A stretch of DNA of 64,000 nucleotides, taken from the NCBI GenBank assembly GCA_030435675.1, contig CM059622.1:2418001-2482000 (forward strand), given 5' to 3'. Origin of the DNA: Steinernema hermaphroditum (Eukaryota; Nematoda; Chromadorea; Rhabditida; Steinernematidae). Made by a program: the position numbers and the translations under genes. This document shows, piece by piece, positions 1-10,545 of the stretch (its first letter is position 1; each line of letters opens with the position of its first letter). Under the pieces are notes generated by a model that was not told where the DNA came from, did not search any database, and saw only the letters and a program-made list of their open reading frames with translations.

Positions 1-1
1 G

Positions 2-109
2 GGCGCTAGTGGAGAAGAAGGTGAACCAGACGACGACACCGAAGACCCCACAGAAACGGCTCTGGACGGGGACACCCACTACAACACCGCCATCCCAGGG
101 GAATTCTAA
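2..109 (+). CDS. C-terminal tail of an unidentified protein (5' end outside window)
   Basis: Frame 2 is open from the window edge to a TAA at 107-109. It encodes about 35 residues rich in Asp, Glu and Thr (for example GEEGEPDDDTED) and ends in IPGEF. An AATAAA follows at 174-179, consistent with a true 3' end. Nothing in this short acidic tail identifies a family. The next gene on the minus strand is convergent, with its possible extended stop at 214-216. Confidence 0.5.
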   Translation, partial: GASGEEGEPDDDTEDPTETALDGDTHYNTAIPGEF

Positions 110-173
110 GCTTCTCCACCCACAGACCCGCCCCAAGAATATCATCCAATTGTACCTATCTTTTCCTACAAGA

Positions 174-179
174 AATAAA
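174..179 (+). terminator. AATAAA polyadenylation signal
   Basis: AATAAA lies 65 bp after the TAA at 107-109, at a normal distance for a nematode mRNA end. Confidence 0.5.
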
Positions 180-213
180 AACATGAATTAATTTAATACC
201 GTACTATATCGAC

Positions 214-444
214 TTAAGGATAATTTTTCGAATATGATCCGTTGGGATCGAGCATCATGTACCCGTAGAAAGACGTGTTTCTATGCATTGAAAACACGTT
301 TTTCCTTTTGAACAGCGTGTAGACGGCGAAAAAGATGGCGGCGAAGATGGCTATCACAACGAGAGAATGGACGGAGAACACAGAGGAGAAACGCTGTGCG
401 TTATGCTCCCTCCTAGAGAAGCGGCCATAAGCGGCAAACTGATT
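214..444 (-). other. In-frame C-terminal extension behind a TAG: second TM anchor of the ENTPDase
   Basis: Downstream of the TAG at 445-447 the ENTPDase frame stays open for exactly 76 codons to a TAA at 214-216. The stretch encodes a polar linker with RREH, then a strongly hydrophobic run (extension residues ~25-45, containing [13 protein letters not shown]), then KRK and a 30-residue tail. ENTPD4/7-type enzymes have a membrane helix in just this place. No intron of workable size removes the TAG while keeping this frame (nearest GT...AG pairs are 16 and 22 bp). Readthrough, a recent nonsense change or a sequence error could each explain it. Confidence 0.6.
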
Positions 445-2540
445 CTACAGCACGGAGTACCTCATGTTGTCGAGATTCCGCCGTTGCGCCTCACCGAGTG
501 GGTAGTAACGCATGTGGTAGATCATGGCGCCTAGAGCCCACTGGAGTTCTTGGCCGGCGATGGTGGAAGCCGTCTTGAACTGGTTGGAGACGCGGTCCAC
601 CCCGAAGCCTTCGTGCAGAACGGCGTTGATCCAGGCGGACTTGAAGCACTGGGTGGAGAGCCGCTCCTGGGTGGCTTTCGGGTAGAAGTTCTGCATGGCG
701 TTACTCTGAAAAAGAAGAATTAGTCTGCGTAGAAAGAAAGTGAGAAATTGGAGGCCTCTCGATGAACGTGATTTACAGAGTATAGACAGGACGTAAGAAA
801 GCTGTGTGCGTCAGTTCGAGATCGTTATTCTGTCTTCTACCGTAATCCATGCCCATCAAAAACGCCCACTCTATGTATTACGGCATTTTTTTACAGTATT
901 TGCATGCCGTAAGCCGTGCTGTCGTGGTGCGCTGAGACATGCATAATGCAATAGCGACAGCTGCGCATAATGTAATTGCGCGGGCCAGAATTGGCGCCGC
1001 CGAATGTTGGTTAATCACTTGTGCGGGAGCGCTCGCCGTTGGCGGTCGCTCCTATCCTATTTGATGCCACCCAATAAACATCTAAGCCTCCGAATCCTAG
1101 ACACGACCTAGAGTCACGACAGTGCAAATCACGTGCGTCTCAACAGAAATACGGTAATCGTGTTACTCACCTGAATAACAGACCACCTCTGGTTACAGTA
1201 TCTCTTCGCAGCGGACTGAAGAGCCGAGCTACTGTAGCGACCGCCAAGATGCAACACATCTTCCACAGAATACCAGTATTCGCTGAACCCGTACAACTCG
1301 ATATTCGACATCGATATAGAAGGTGCCGCGATGTCGCCCATGAAGCAGCGACTGTCTACGGGACAAGTACCGTTTCCACGGACAACAAGCGATAGTTCGC
1401 GAACGCACTCTTCCCATTTTCCAGTGCCCTGAAAGCAGAATCTACCGTAACACTTGACTGCTACTACCGTAACCCACCTTGCTCTGGATCTTCTCGCCAT
1501 GCTCGTTTTCGATAATCCGGAGCGCGTTCGCCGGAAGGCAATGGTTCTTGACAAGGGACGAAGCGTTGGAGGTCATAAGCCGCCGGTCGAACTTCTTCTG
1601 GCCTTCGTTCACTCCGAACCCGAGGAACGTCGTCACGAACAGGCGGTACTTGAAGTCTTCATCCTCATCGTGAGACCCCAAGTTCACAACTTCAACGTCA
1701 GCGCTTGAGAAAGTTTCGTTGTCCGGCAGTTCGAAAGCGATCTGTACGGAGGCGCCTCCCATGTCGATGACTCCAGCAGTAGACGCGTGGCCCGACTTCA
1801 GTCTTCCGAGCAAATAGTTGACCGCTATCCAGCTGTAGATGCCTTCCCATTTGCCTTCAATGACACGGATATGTTCGGGAAGGATCTGCATTGGCGTGTA
1901 TTTGGGAAGTTTCGTGTGGAGCTCGTCCATAATGGCCTTTTGTGATTCTGCGGTGAGCAGACGCATTCCAGCGGTGGCGAAGATGAACAGCGGCGTGAAC
2001 GGCTGCTTGTCTTTGGGTATGTATGCAGCGACGTAGTCGAGAAGCGGTTTGAAATAGCCTGAAAGGGACTGTTGTTAGTGATGAGTCAATGGGGTTACAG
2101 AGCAAATGTATGATGTCGGCTAATGATAGCGGCAATTCTCAGCGCCATTCAAGATATAATACAGAATATGCACCAATAGCGACAATTTGAACGAATAGAA
2201 ACTCTCGAAACAACAAACCTGGCGCCTCTTCGGGCTTTCCATCAAAACTTGACAGTCCGGGATTGATCTTTTTCGCCACAACACTCCCATTAGAGTCATA
2301 AACGGGCTTGATATCGATTAGCTCATGGTCCGACGAGCTTGTCCAACTGTACAGGAACAGCCTTGAGCCTGTGGAGCCGGCATCAATGATAACGCCGTAG
2401 CTGACGTCTTCTTCAAGATGTTGAGAGACGGGAAGCGAGAGCGAATCGCCGATGGACGTCGTGGCGAGAAGAAAGAAGACGAGGACGAAGCCCATCGCAA
2501 TTGCGAGTGCACATCCTGCTCTGTATGTTCCTCGGTTCAT
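445..2540 (-). CDS. Nucleoside di/triphosphatase, ENTPDase (CD39/UDA-1-like) family
   Basis: Exons 2219-2540, 1478-2058, 1171-1428 and 445-705 join in frame to 473 residues. The enzyme hydrolyses nucleoside di- or triphosphates on the lumenal or outer side of membranes. Residues ~11-28 form an N-terminal signal anchor. Apyrase conserved regions are visible in order: ACR1 [10 protein letters not shown] (51-60), [12 protein letters not shown]2 [12 protein letters not shown]3 [18 protein letters not shown]4 [15 protein letters not shown] and ACR5 YGFSEYW. Domain order and ~475-residue length suit a Golgi/ER ENTPD4/UDA-1-type enzyme more than a secreted apyrase. The frame ends at a TAG, but an in-frame 76-codon continuation encodes a second membrane helix (see 214-444). 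Introns are 160, 49 and 465 bp. Confidence 0.9.
1021..1050 (+). repeat. Dispersed repeat end, copy 1 (GTGCGGG...CGCCGTTGGCGGTCGC)
   Basis: GTGCGGG followed by TCGCCGTTGGCGGTCGCT recurs at 55989-56019, with only the 5-6 bases between the blocks differing. This copy sits in the third ENTPDase intron. It looks like the conserved end of an old dispersed element; no terminal repeat was found. Confidence 0.45.
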
Positions 2541-3293
2541 ATCATATCGTCAAACCCGTCTCTGAAATATGGTATCTACTAGAAAACTGAGAGAGGGAAA
2601 GAGAATATGCGAAAAAGTGAAAATCCGGATCGCGTTGAATACAATGGAACGAGCGAAAGCGATTCCACAAAACGTGGAGAGCGAGCTGATCGCTATCTGA
2701 ATAGTGCCTGCAGCGTTGTGGGCATAGACATCGCTGGTGCCACGTCATTTAGACGTCAACGACAAGAGATTAAACTACCCTAATGTATTCCTCCTGCGTA
2801 CACTTTTTGAATAGCGATATCCTAGATCGTTCTTCGGGCAAAATGCTAAACATAATAACCGAGTAACACTACATCAACTCGCATCATAGTACAATAACAG
2901 TTAACCACCAAATTCGAGAGAAACCAGATATGATCTAGTACTTTTTATCACTGACAAGTGCAAATCACAGGAAACAGTAACAACAAGGATGAGTGAAATG
3001 GCATATGGATGTCCGTGTTTGTTCAGTGAGAGAAAACGAAAAGCAGAATAATACGTGGCAACACGTCCACGTTGTTCTGAGTGGTGTTGCTGCCCGCCCA
3101 CCTTCCAAAGTTACAATGGAGAAAGTAGATCCCAATCGAAAAGCGTTAGATTGGATATATGAACATAAGCGAAAGCCAACTGAACAAGCGTATCTCGGAA
3201 ATTGAAGTGAATCATCTAATAAATCACAAAAAAAAACGATAAATGTTGCTGCAGATCGTGACTAAACTCCGACCGGTCGACATTCTCCAACCG
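2541..3293. other. Intergenic, no supported gene
   Basis: Upstream region of the ENTPDase. A 70-codon frame at 2993-3205 has no recognisable motif and poor splice context. No element boundary was seen. Confidence 0.4.
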
Positions 3294-3465
3294 TAAAGGT
3301 GAACGGCTTGTGCGAACGGCTGTGTCTAACGCCGAGACACAGACAGCCAGTGCGTTCTGCAAAAACATTTCCCTCGCTCCATGCGGCACACTCGGTCGTT
3401 TTTCTCCTGCAATCCATTGTTGTACCCTGGCCCACCTTTGCAAAAAGGATTATTTTTCTGTCGAA
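3294..3465 (+). repeat. Hairpin-bearing repeat, copy 1
   Basis: About 170 bp that align, with many differences, to 3912-4075. The best-kept part is a stem-loop, TGTGTCT (3321-3327) with loop AACGCCG and AGACACA (3335-3341), followed by a shared CCAGTG block and a C/T-rich stretch ending in TTTCTCCTGC. Confidence 0.5.
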
Positions 3466-3911
3466 ATTTCAGCCGAAAAAAGAACACGAAAAAAGCTGAA
3501 ATTGAACAGAAAGTTGTTGGAAATCAGCAACAAAACCGATCGAAACAAATTTGTTTCCGTATGTTCGAAATGAAAGCTGAATGATAACCTTAGGAATGCG
3601 TGCAGTTCTGCAAAGTCCATCACTAAAGTGCAGAAATAAGCTATTACGAACAAAGTGAGTCAAACCAATTTACTAGAATTAGCACTACTCAAAAAACAAG
3701 AAATTCACCAAAGACATACTTGACGACATCTCATCTCAAGCGCAAACAGGATAAACCTCACAAAAATTCCGCTTAGAAATGTCCAAGCGAACAGCGACAA
3801 ATGCCAAAAATTCCAAACTTGCACTTTGGGCTCTCGTCACGAACTGTCTGAAGCGGGAGTGGAGTGCACGATCTGCAAACTGAGACTCCGACCCATCGGC
3901 CCTCCCTTATC

Positions 3912-4075
3912 ACAAAGGTGAACTGCCAGTGCGATTGTCTCTGTCTAACGGCGAGACATAGACAAACCAGTGAGTTTTGCGGAATTATTTGCCTCGCCCT
4001 ACGCGCCACACGCGATTGTTTCTCTCCTGCGCGCTTTTCTTTCCAGGTGATCTCTGCAAGTAGGGTTATTTTTTG
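3912..4075 (+). repeat. Hairpin-bearing repeat, copy 2
   Basis: Diverged copy of 3294-3465. The stem-loop is kept as TGTCT (3942-3946), loop AACGGCG and AGACA (3954-3958), followed by ACCAGTGAGTTTTGCGG and TTTCTCTCCTGCG. Confidence 0.5.
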
Positions 4076-4869
4076 CTGAAACTGCACGTTCCAACCGGTA
4101 TGTTTGCGTCTCTGCGTCGCTCTCTGAGACCTGCAAACTTGTGGCTTTCCTTGTTTTCAGAAGTACATCGGTACTTCATCTACTGCTTTTTTTTCGAAAA
4201 ATTCACTGTATCCCCGATGTCTGTTAAGGGTTGTTGTTATTTTTGCGTTTGCTTAGGTCAAGAACCCTGCAAAACTGACCAGGGGAGACGTTACATTAAC
4301 CTGGAAAACAGTCCAAGACCGGATTTTTTATCATTTTGGACTATTTATAGGTGTTTTCACGATCATGGAACCAGTTAACTTCCTGGAGTGGGGTTTCTTG
4401 TGCTCGAAAACTCACGTATGTAATGCTTAGACAAGCTATGACTTTCAGATGTAGTAGTGCTTCACATTTTGCAGAGTGGCTCAAGGGTTATGGTAATTGG
4501 AGCACCGAAGTGGAGTTCTATTGGTGTATACTCGGAATCTGTCAAAGGACAGTTTTAACCAAAGTTAAGGATTTCTAGGGTAAATTGTGCGCATATGCAC
4601 ACCGACCGTTCTGCTTAAATCATCGTTGTCGTTCACTCTAAAACACAAAGTTCGTTCGCTCATTGATATAAAGCGTCTTTGTTGCCTCGAACGCCACATT
4701 CACATCGATGAATGTCGCACACCGCCGTGTTGTCAAACGCGTTTCGATCGTTTAATTTTTTCGCAAATACGTTTTGTATATTTCTGCAAAGTGGTTTCCA
4801 GTTCCAGTTTCCAGTACAGTGATTAATCGCTGGATTTCAGAAGACGTTGGGTACTCGAATGGTCGCAAG
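4076..4869. other. Upstream region of the polyprenyl synthase; no gene seen
   Basis: Several short frames are open but show no family motif or matching splice sites. The region is T-rich with no TATA-like element that can be assigned. Confidence 0.35.
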
Positions 4870-6443
4870 ATGGTCCGGCTCTCATCATTTTTACGGGTAG
4901 CCTTGGTGAGTGATTCGTTTATCATAGTGAATTCTACTACGAGTACGTTGTATTACAGAAAGGCGAAGCGAAGTTCGAACGGAGAAAACTGTCTATCCCC
5001 GACTTCGTGCAACAACGCCTCAACAACCTGCAGATGGAAATCGTAACTTCGCTGTTGGAACAGTCACCATTAGGTGCAATGGCTGCGAACGGTACCAGTG
5101 TACCTTCTTGTTCTGCCGATGAATCGAAGTCATCGTTCGCTTTGAACCTCGAACGAATGGCAAAGTATTACTTCAATCAAGGCGGAAAACTGTTTCGCCC
5201 TACCATCTCGCTTCTTATGGCCAACGCGTGTAATCAGATGACACCCATTGGGCAGAGAATGTAAGTTTAAGTTGCTTATTTGAAAAATGGTTGTGGCAAT
5301 TGTTGTGGTGACTGCTATTGTAGAACCAAATACCAAACAGAGCCTGTAATGACCTATTCAAAGACAGGGTGTTCTTACAACAATGGAAATTTGAGAGGTT
5401 TAAGCACGTAATATCGACTCCAGCGCCTTAGAACTTTGGAAAAGGCTGATAGAAGACCTATCTGTTCGTAACAGACGAAGTTATCCTATTCGCAAAGAAT
5501 ATTTTCATACACTAAATGATCGCACCTTTTTAGAAACCTGCCAAAAGAAGACTCTCCCGTCAGCCTGAACCAGTACCGCATTGCAATCGTATCCGAGATG
5601 ATCCACACTGCGTCACTGGTACATGACGACGTTATCGACAAATCCGACGTGAGACGCGGAGAGCCTACTGTCAACGCTTTGTGGGGAAACAAAATGGTTC
5701 ATAATCAAAAATGCTGACCACTCATTGAATGTGCCCCTTTAGGCCGTGCTCGTGGGCGACTTTATCCTGGCACGTGCGACACAAGTCCTATGCAGCATCG
5801 GCAGACCCACGGTCATTTCGATCATGGCCGAGATCATCGAGGACCTTGTCAGAGGCGAATTCATGCAGATGTCGACGTCTCCTACGGCGAACCTTGATGG
5901 GAACGCTCTGTTCCAACAGTACATGTCAAAGACGTACAACAAGACAGCAAGCTTGTTCGCCAACAGCTGCAAATCGGTGGCTATGCTGTCAGGCGCCGGA
6001 GACGACGTGGAACTCTGCGCCTATGAGTATGGCAGACATCTCGGACTTGCCTTCCAGCTCGTTGATGACCTTCTCGACTTTGTTTCCAACGCTGCGGTAC
6101 TGGGAAAGCCAGCCGCCAACGACTTGAAACTTGGCCTGGCAACAGGTCCTGTGTTGTACGCCGCGCAGGAATACCCCGAGCTGAATCCCCTGATTTCACG
6201 TAGATTCTCGCAGCCTGGAGACGCTGAGTTGGCCTGGGAGATTACACTCAACTCGAAGGGTCTGCAAAAGACAAAGGACTTGGCGAAGGAACATTGCTAC
6301 AACGCAGCCACTTTGGTAAATCTTATGCCACCGTTACATTGATTTAACCCATGTTATTCTAGGCCAGTGATATGCCCAACGGAAACCGAGTAGGCGACGC
6401 GCTTGTAGAGCTGGCATTAAGCCAACTAGACAGAGAAAAGTAG
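4870..6443 (+). CDS. coq-1: Polyprenyl diphosphate synthase for ubiquinone side chain (COQ-1/PDSS1)
   Basis: Exons 4870-4905, 4959-5260, 5534-5696, 5743-6315 and 6363-6443 give 384 residues, near the usual length. The enzyme adds isopentenyl units to an allylic primer to make the long tail of ubiquinone in mitochondria. Both Asp-rich motifs are intact: DDVID at 144-148 and DDLLD at 275-279, with GGKLFRP and the VRRGEPTVN segment around them. The short first exon ([12 protein letters not shown]) is basic and hydrophobic, suitable for mitochondrial import. The start was chosen because the 36-nt exon keeps frame with exon 2. The debranching enzyme gene follows on the same strand after 424 bp. 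Confidence 0.92.
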
Positions 6444-6867
6444 ATTTTTAGGTCTTTGTTTGATTGTTTGTTGTTTTCCTCTCTGTTATACACATAAGCT
6501 CATTTCATATTGTTGTAGAGGTGCTGCACCTGCACCAATTGATCCTCTCTCCCACTCATACATTGTTATCTTTTTTTCTCCAATTTTGACACACATAACA
6601 AGGTGCAGAGCTGTATAATACGCGTCTACGATCTGTTCGAGTGCTTCCAACGCCTTCATAGGATGAACCCTCTTGATTGTTGATTCTTGTACGAAACTAT
6701 TAGGATTAAAAGATTTTAGATTGTTATTTGTGTCGACATGTTTACTGTAGCAACAGCTTATCGTGCTTTTCATATCAGAACCGCGTCCTGTTATTTTGGC
6801 GTTCGTAAGGTTGCATGGATGGTTGCACGACGCAAAATGTTGCAATTCCATGATTTCCAGGCTCCAG
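6444..6867 (+). other. Spacer between coq-1 and dbr-1 with a trans-splice-like acceptor
   Basis: The 424 bp hold no gene. TTTCCAG ends at 6860, seven bases before the dbr-1 ATG, and would serve as a spliced-leader acceptor. The spacer is longer than the ~100 bp typical of nematode operons, so shared transcription is only possible. Confidence 0.4.
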
Positions 6868-8795
6868 ATGTCAGAGGAACTTCGAAATGTCCGCGTTGCG
6901 GTGGCCGGATGCTCTCATGGTGAGATGGACATGATCTATGGAACGCTGGAAGAGATCGAAAATGAACAAGGCCGCAAGTTCGATATTTTGCTATGTTGTG
7001 GTGATTTCCAGGTTTGAAGATTCTACTCCGCAAGCGCTCTAAATTCAGTTTTTAGGCTGTACGAAACTACGGCGATCTTCGCCACATGCACGTTCCTGAG
7101 AAGTACAAATCTCTTCAGACGTTTTACAAGTACTACAGCGGTGAAAAGGTATGCAACGGGTTCTAGGTGTTGTTGTGGGAAGGGAGACGTTTAGCGGCAT
7201 CCAGACATGGATATCATCTTTGTCTGGGAATGCTGTCTGCAAATTTGTCATTATGTAGTCTAGACAGCGGTCGACATGTGACTGGAATTGCTCACTGATT
7301 GTACAGTCACTTTCAGCCGCTTTGAATGTGTAGTACAGACATTCCATCCGATTAACAGACAGTATACGCCAATCTTTCTAGGAAGCTCCAATCCTAACGG
7401 TTTTCATCGGTGGCAACCACGAAAGTTCCGGATTCATGCAAGAACTGCCAAACGGCGGATGGGTAGCCAAGAACATCTACTTCATGGGTCACTCGAACGT
7501 CATTCAATTCGCCGGTCTCAGAATAGGCGGACTCTCGGGGATCTACAAGGATCAAGATTACCGAAAGGGACACTGCGAGCGTCCGCCATTCGATCACAAT
7601 GGAGCCGTGATTTCTGCCTATCACGTGCGCAACGTGGACGTCTTCCGAATGAATAATTTGACTTCCGATTCCAGTAAGTGATCTTCAAGATTCGATTTCA
7701 TGAATTTCTTTTCAGCACAGACCCACAGATCAAACGCCTTGGATGTTATGCTAAGTCACGACTGGCCCGCCGGAATCACGGACCATGGAGACGTTGAAGG
7801 GCTGCTCAGAATCAAACCCTACTTCAGTGATGACATCAACAGCGGAAGACTCGGCAACCCGCACACAATGAAGATGCTCTACGATATTCGGCCGAGCTTC
7901 TGGTTCGCTGCCCATTTGCACTGCAAATTCGCCGCAATTGTGACACACAAAAAGGGTCAAGATGATGAGAAGACGCCGAATCCGACAAGGTTTCTGTCGT
8001 TGGACAAACCGCTCGTAGGGGCAAGAAGGAGACAGTTCCTTCAGGCACTGGAGATTCCGGCGAAGAACAACCGTTTTTATCTTGAGTACGATCCCGCTTG
8101 GCTCACTATTCTGAGGACTACCGATCATCTCACGAGCATCAGCAGAACCCAGCGTTACATGCCCACTAGCAGGAGCGTCGACGAACGTTCTAACTTTTTC
8201 CCAGCTGAGGAGGAGATCCAAGAAACATTACAGGTATTTGGGGAAGACATGAAGATTCCCGAGAACTTCCGACTAACCGCACCTCCTCATCGGGAAAGCG
8301 ACACAAGAGGAATGCCTGCTTCCTTGTATTACCCGTAAGTTTTGACTATGTCTAGACATCTGTTTTCTGAGATCTGCTGACAATCTCTGTCCCTAGGCAG
8401 TACATGATTCGCAGTGTTTCAGTAATCCTCAGTCGTCAGAATTTTGCGCTCGTCTCAAGATCCAGTGTATGAACACTTTGCTGTGTGAGCAAAACTCAAG
8501 CGCCAACGGCATACCGTACTACACGATTCCCCAGAGCGAAGAAATCGCCATTCCCGATGACGATGAAGAAGAGGATAAGCCAGAAGAAGTGGAAGGCCTC
8601 TTCTCAATCGACACCGATCCGACTAACTTCGTGCCTCCGCCGATTCGCGCTCAAAACGACGCGTAGGTTAGACGACTGCTACAGTATTTCTATAAATGCC
8701 AGTTTAGTGCCGAGTCGTCGCCTGTTGCCGAGGAATCCGATGATGCTCCTGTGCTGAAACGTCGTAAAGTCGACGACCCCGACGATATCGAATGA
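6868..8795 (+). CDS. dbr-1: Lariat RNA debranching enzyme
   Basis: Six exons (6868-7011, 7056-7148, 7382-7673, 7716-8334, 8423-8662, 8708-8795) give 491 residues. The enzyme cuts the 2'-5' branch of excised intron lariats in the nucleus. The metallophosphoesterase ligands are all present: AGCSHGEMD near the N-terminus, CCGDFQ, GGNHE, LSHDWP and [16 protein letters not shown] and YHVRN segments match the lariat-recognition region. After the catalytic domain come [12 protein letters not shown], an acidic stretch [11 protein letters not shown] and a basic KRRK near the C-terminus, likely a nuclear signal. Exons 4 and 6 were joined by phase; the donor after AAAACGACGC (GTAGGT) is slightly weak. 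ATTAAA at 8846-8851 fits as poly(A) signal. Confidence 0.93.
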
Positions 8796-8845
8796 GTAGT
8801 TGTTGTGTAAGAGTTGTGATCTCTGTTAATTTGTTGTGTTTGTCG

Positions 8846-8851
8846 ATTAAA
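8846..8851 (+). terminator. ATTAAA polyadenylation signal of dbr-1
   Basis: ATTAAA lies 51 bp after the dbr-1 stop codon. Confidence 0.45.
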
Positions 8852-9369
8852 ATTATGGCATTTTAGTTTGTTTACGGAAGATATGGGTAGCTGCTTTCGC
8901 GTGCACGTCTAGACGCAACTCGACATGTCTGTAACGCTTGTCTCCTGCCGCACTTCAATCACCGTGCTGGGCAACAGTGACCTAAGCACTGCTGCTCACT
9001 GCATCGCTTCTGTTCATACTTAGCATCGAGATATGTCCAAAAATATCCCTTCGACCTTCAGTCGCTTACCGTATTCTGTCTAGACTCTCAGATGTAGGCT
9101 TCTTTTTTTTCGATTACACATCAGTGAAATGCCGCAAAGTGCAGCTCGATATGAATCATATGCAAATATTTCTTCGATCTTTCTTATTTCTTCTTTCAAT
9201 TAAAGGAGAACTAGCCAGCCCTGTATGATCCGGCACGTAGCATGATTTCATCACCTGTGGTCTAGCCTTAATGAGCGATGCGATAACATTAGCATTACTT
9301 CTATTCACATATATAAGCACATTTAATAATCACTCTTTTAAGTTAACATCTCTGACAAAACGTCCCATC
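8852..9369. other. Intergenic region upstream of the TBP paralogue
   Basis: No gene seen. The TBP frame is open from 9271, but the codons before 9370 look non-coding (hydrophobic, AT-rich) compared with the GC-rich body of the gene. Confidence 0.4.
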
Positions 9370-10545
9370 ATGCAAATGGGATATCAAGCTCCGTCATCGT
9401 TCCAGATCGATGGACCCTCTCAAACAAAGAAGAAGTCAAAGTCGCGCTCCCACCAAGCTCCTCAGTTTGGGAAGGTGATGCGGACGAACTCCTCGCAGTC
9501 CTCCTTAGGGTATCAGGGGATGCCGTCTACGTCCTATCAACCCTTCCCCTCTCAAGTTCGCCCTTACCGTGGTCCTCTCTCCCATGTACCACCTTCCTCC
9601 TTCCCAGCTCCTCGTCTCCCGATCCCCACGCAGCCCTTCCAGTACCAACCGATGCCAACTACCTCCTACCGGCCCATGCCTAGCCAATCTGCACAATATC
9701 AACCGATGCCGAGCGCCTCCTTCCAGCCGTACATGCCCTACGGCTACGGTCTTATTCCTCCACCGACGTTCAAGATTGGCGACGGTCAGGATAAGCCGAA
9801 AGGGAAGGCATCGAGGCGAAGCGGTGGCTGCAAGAAGTCGGATCCGCAGGAAACGAAGGAAAACGGCAAGGTCTACGTGCAGAACATCGTCGTGACGGCG
9901 AAGATGAGGATCGGCAAAGGAACGATTCGTCAAGACAGGGACGATCTCAACCTGAAGATCCTCGCTATGAACATGGCCAACACCCAGTACAACCCTGAGA
10001 GCTTCGCAGCGCTGCGTGTGGCGTTGAGGAAGCCGCAGGCTACTGTAAACGTCTTCCGCACCGGGCAGATGGTGTGTGCCGGAGCGAAAAGCATCGAAGG
10101 CGCGAAGAGGGCGATCCGCATGGTGTCACGGAAGATCCAGAAGGTGAAGGTGACGACGCAGGAGGGCATCGTACAGCCGAGGTACCCAGAGCTCGAGTTG
10201 CTCTACATCAAAGTCCAGAACATCGTGGGCACCGTGCACATGGGATTCTCCATCGACTTGGACGTTCTGTGTCGGGATAGCAAACACGAGCGCAACGCGA
10301 GCTATGATCCCGAGCTCTTCAGTGCGGCGAAGTACGTCATCACCGATCCGAAGGTGACAGCGAACATCTTCAGCAACGGAAAGCTGAACCTGCTGGGCGC
10401 GAAGTCGATGGCGGATCTGATGAGTGCCCACGCGAAGATCGTCGCCCTACTCGGCCGCTACAAGAAAGGGGGCACCGATGAGACTAAAGTGCAATCCGCG
10501 ACGCGGCAGAAGTCCTACTCGCCCCCTCCTGGATATTACAATTGA
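9370..10545 (+). CDS. Divergent, intronless TATA-binding protein paralogue
   Basis: One uninterrupted frame of 391 residues from the ATG at 9370 (424 if read from 9271). The C-terminal ~190 residues carry the two TBP repeats: VYVQNIVV...SFAALRV...VFRTGQMVCAGAK and YIKVQNIVGTV...PELFSAAKYV...IFSNGKLNLLGAK. The four Phe positions that kink DNA in TBP appear kept (F245, F262, F350, F367 in 424-residue numbering), but much else in the saddle differs from canonical TBP. The N-terminal half is Pro/Tyr/Ser-rich with repeated YQPMP/YRPMP units and basic patches. Lack of introns and high GC at third codon positions, unlike neighbouring genes, suggest a retrocopy that then diverged. A TBP-like germline or tissue factor is possible; function is inferred only from the fold. 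Confidence 0.85.
   Translation: MQMGYQAPSSFQIDGPSQTKKKSKSRSHQAPQFGKVMRTNSSQSSLGYQGMPSTSYQPFPSQVRPYRGPLSHVPPSSFPAPRLPIPTQPFQYQPMPTTSYRPMPSQSAQYQPMPSASFQPYMPYGYGLIPPPTFKIGDGQDKPKGKASRRSGGCKKSDPQETKENGKVYVQNIVVTAKMRIGKGTIRQDRDDLNLKILAMNMANTQYNPESFAALRVALRKPQATVNVFRTGQMVCAGAKSIEGAKRAIRMVSRKIQKVKVTTQEGIVQPRYPELELLYIKVQNIVGTVHMGFSIDLDVLCRDSKHERNASYDPELFSAAKYVITDPKVTANIFSNGKLNLLGAKSMADLMSAHAKIVALLGRYKKGGTDETKVQSATRQKSYSPPPGYYN

Noticed and set aside
2993..3205. 70-codon frame upstream of the ENTPDase
   Set aside because: No domain, no acceptor before the ATG and no partner exon.
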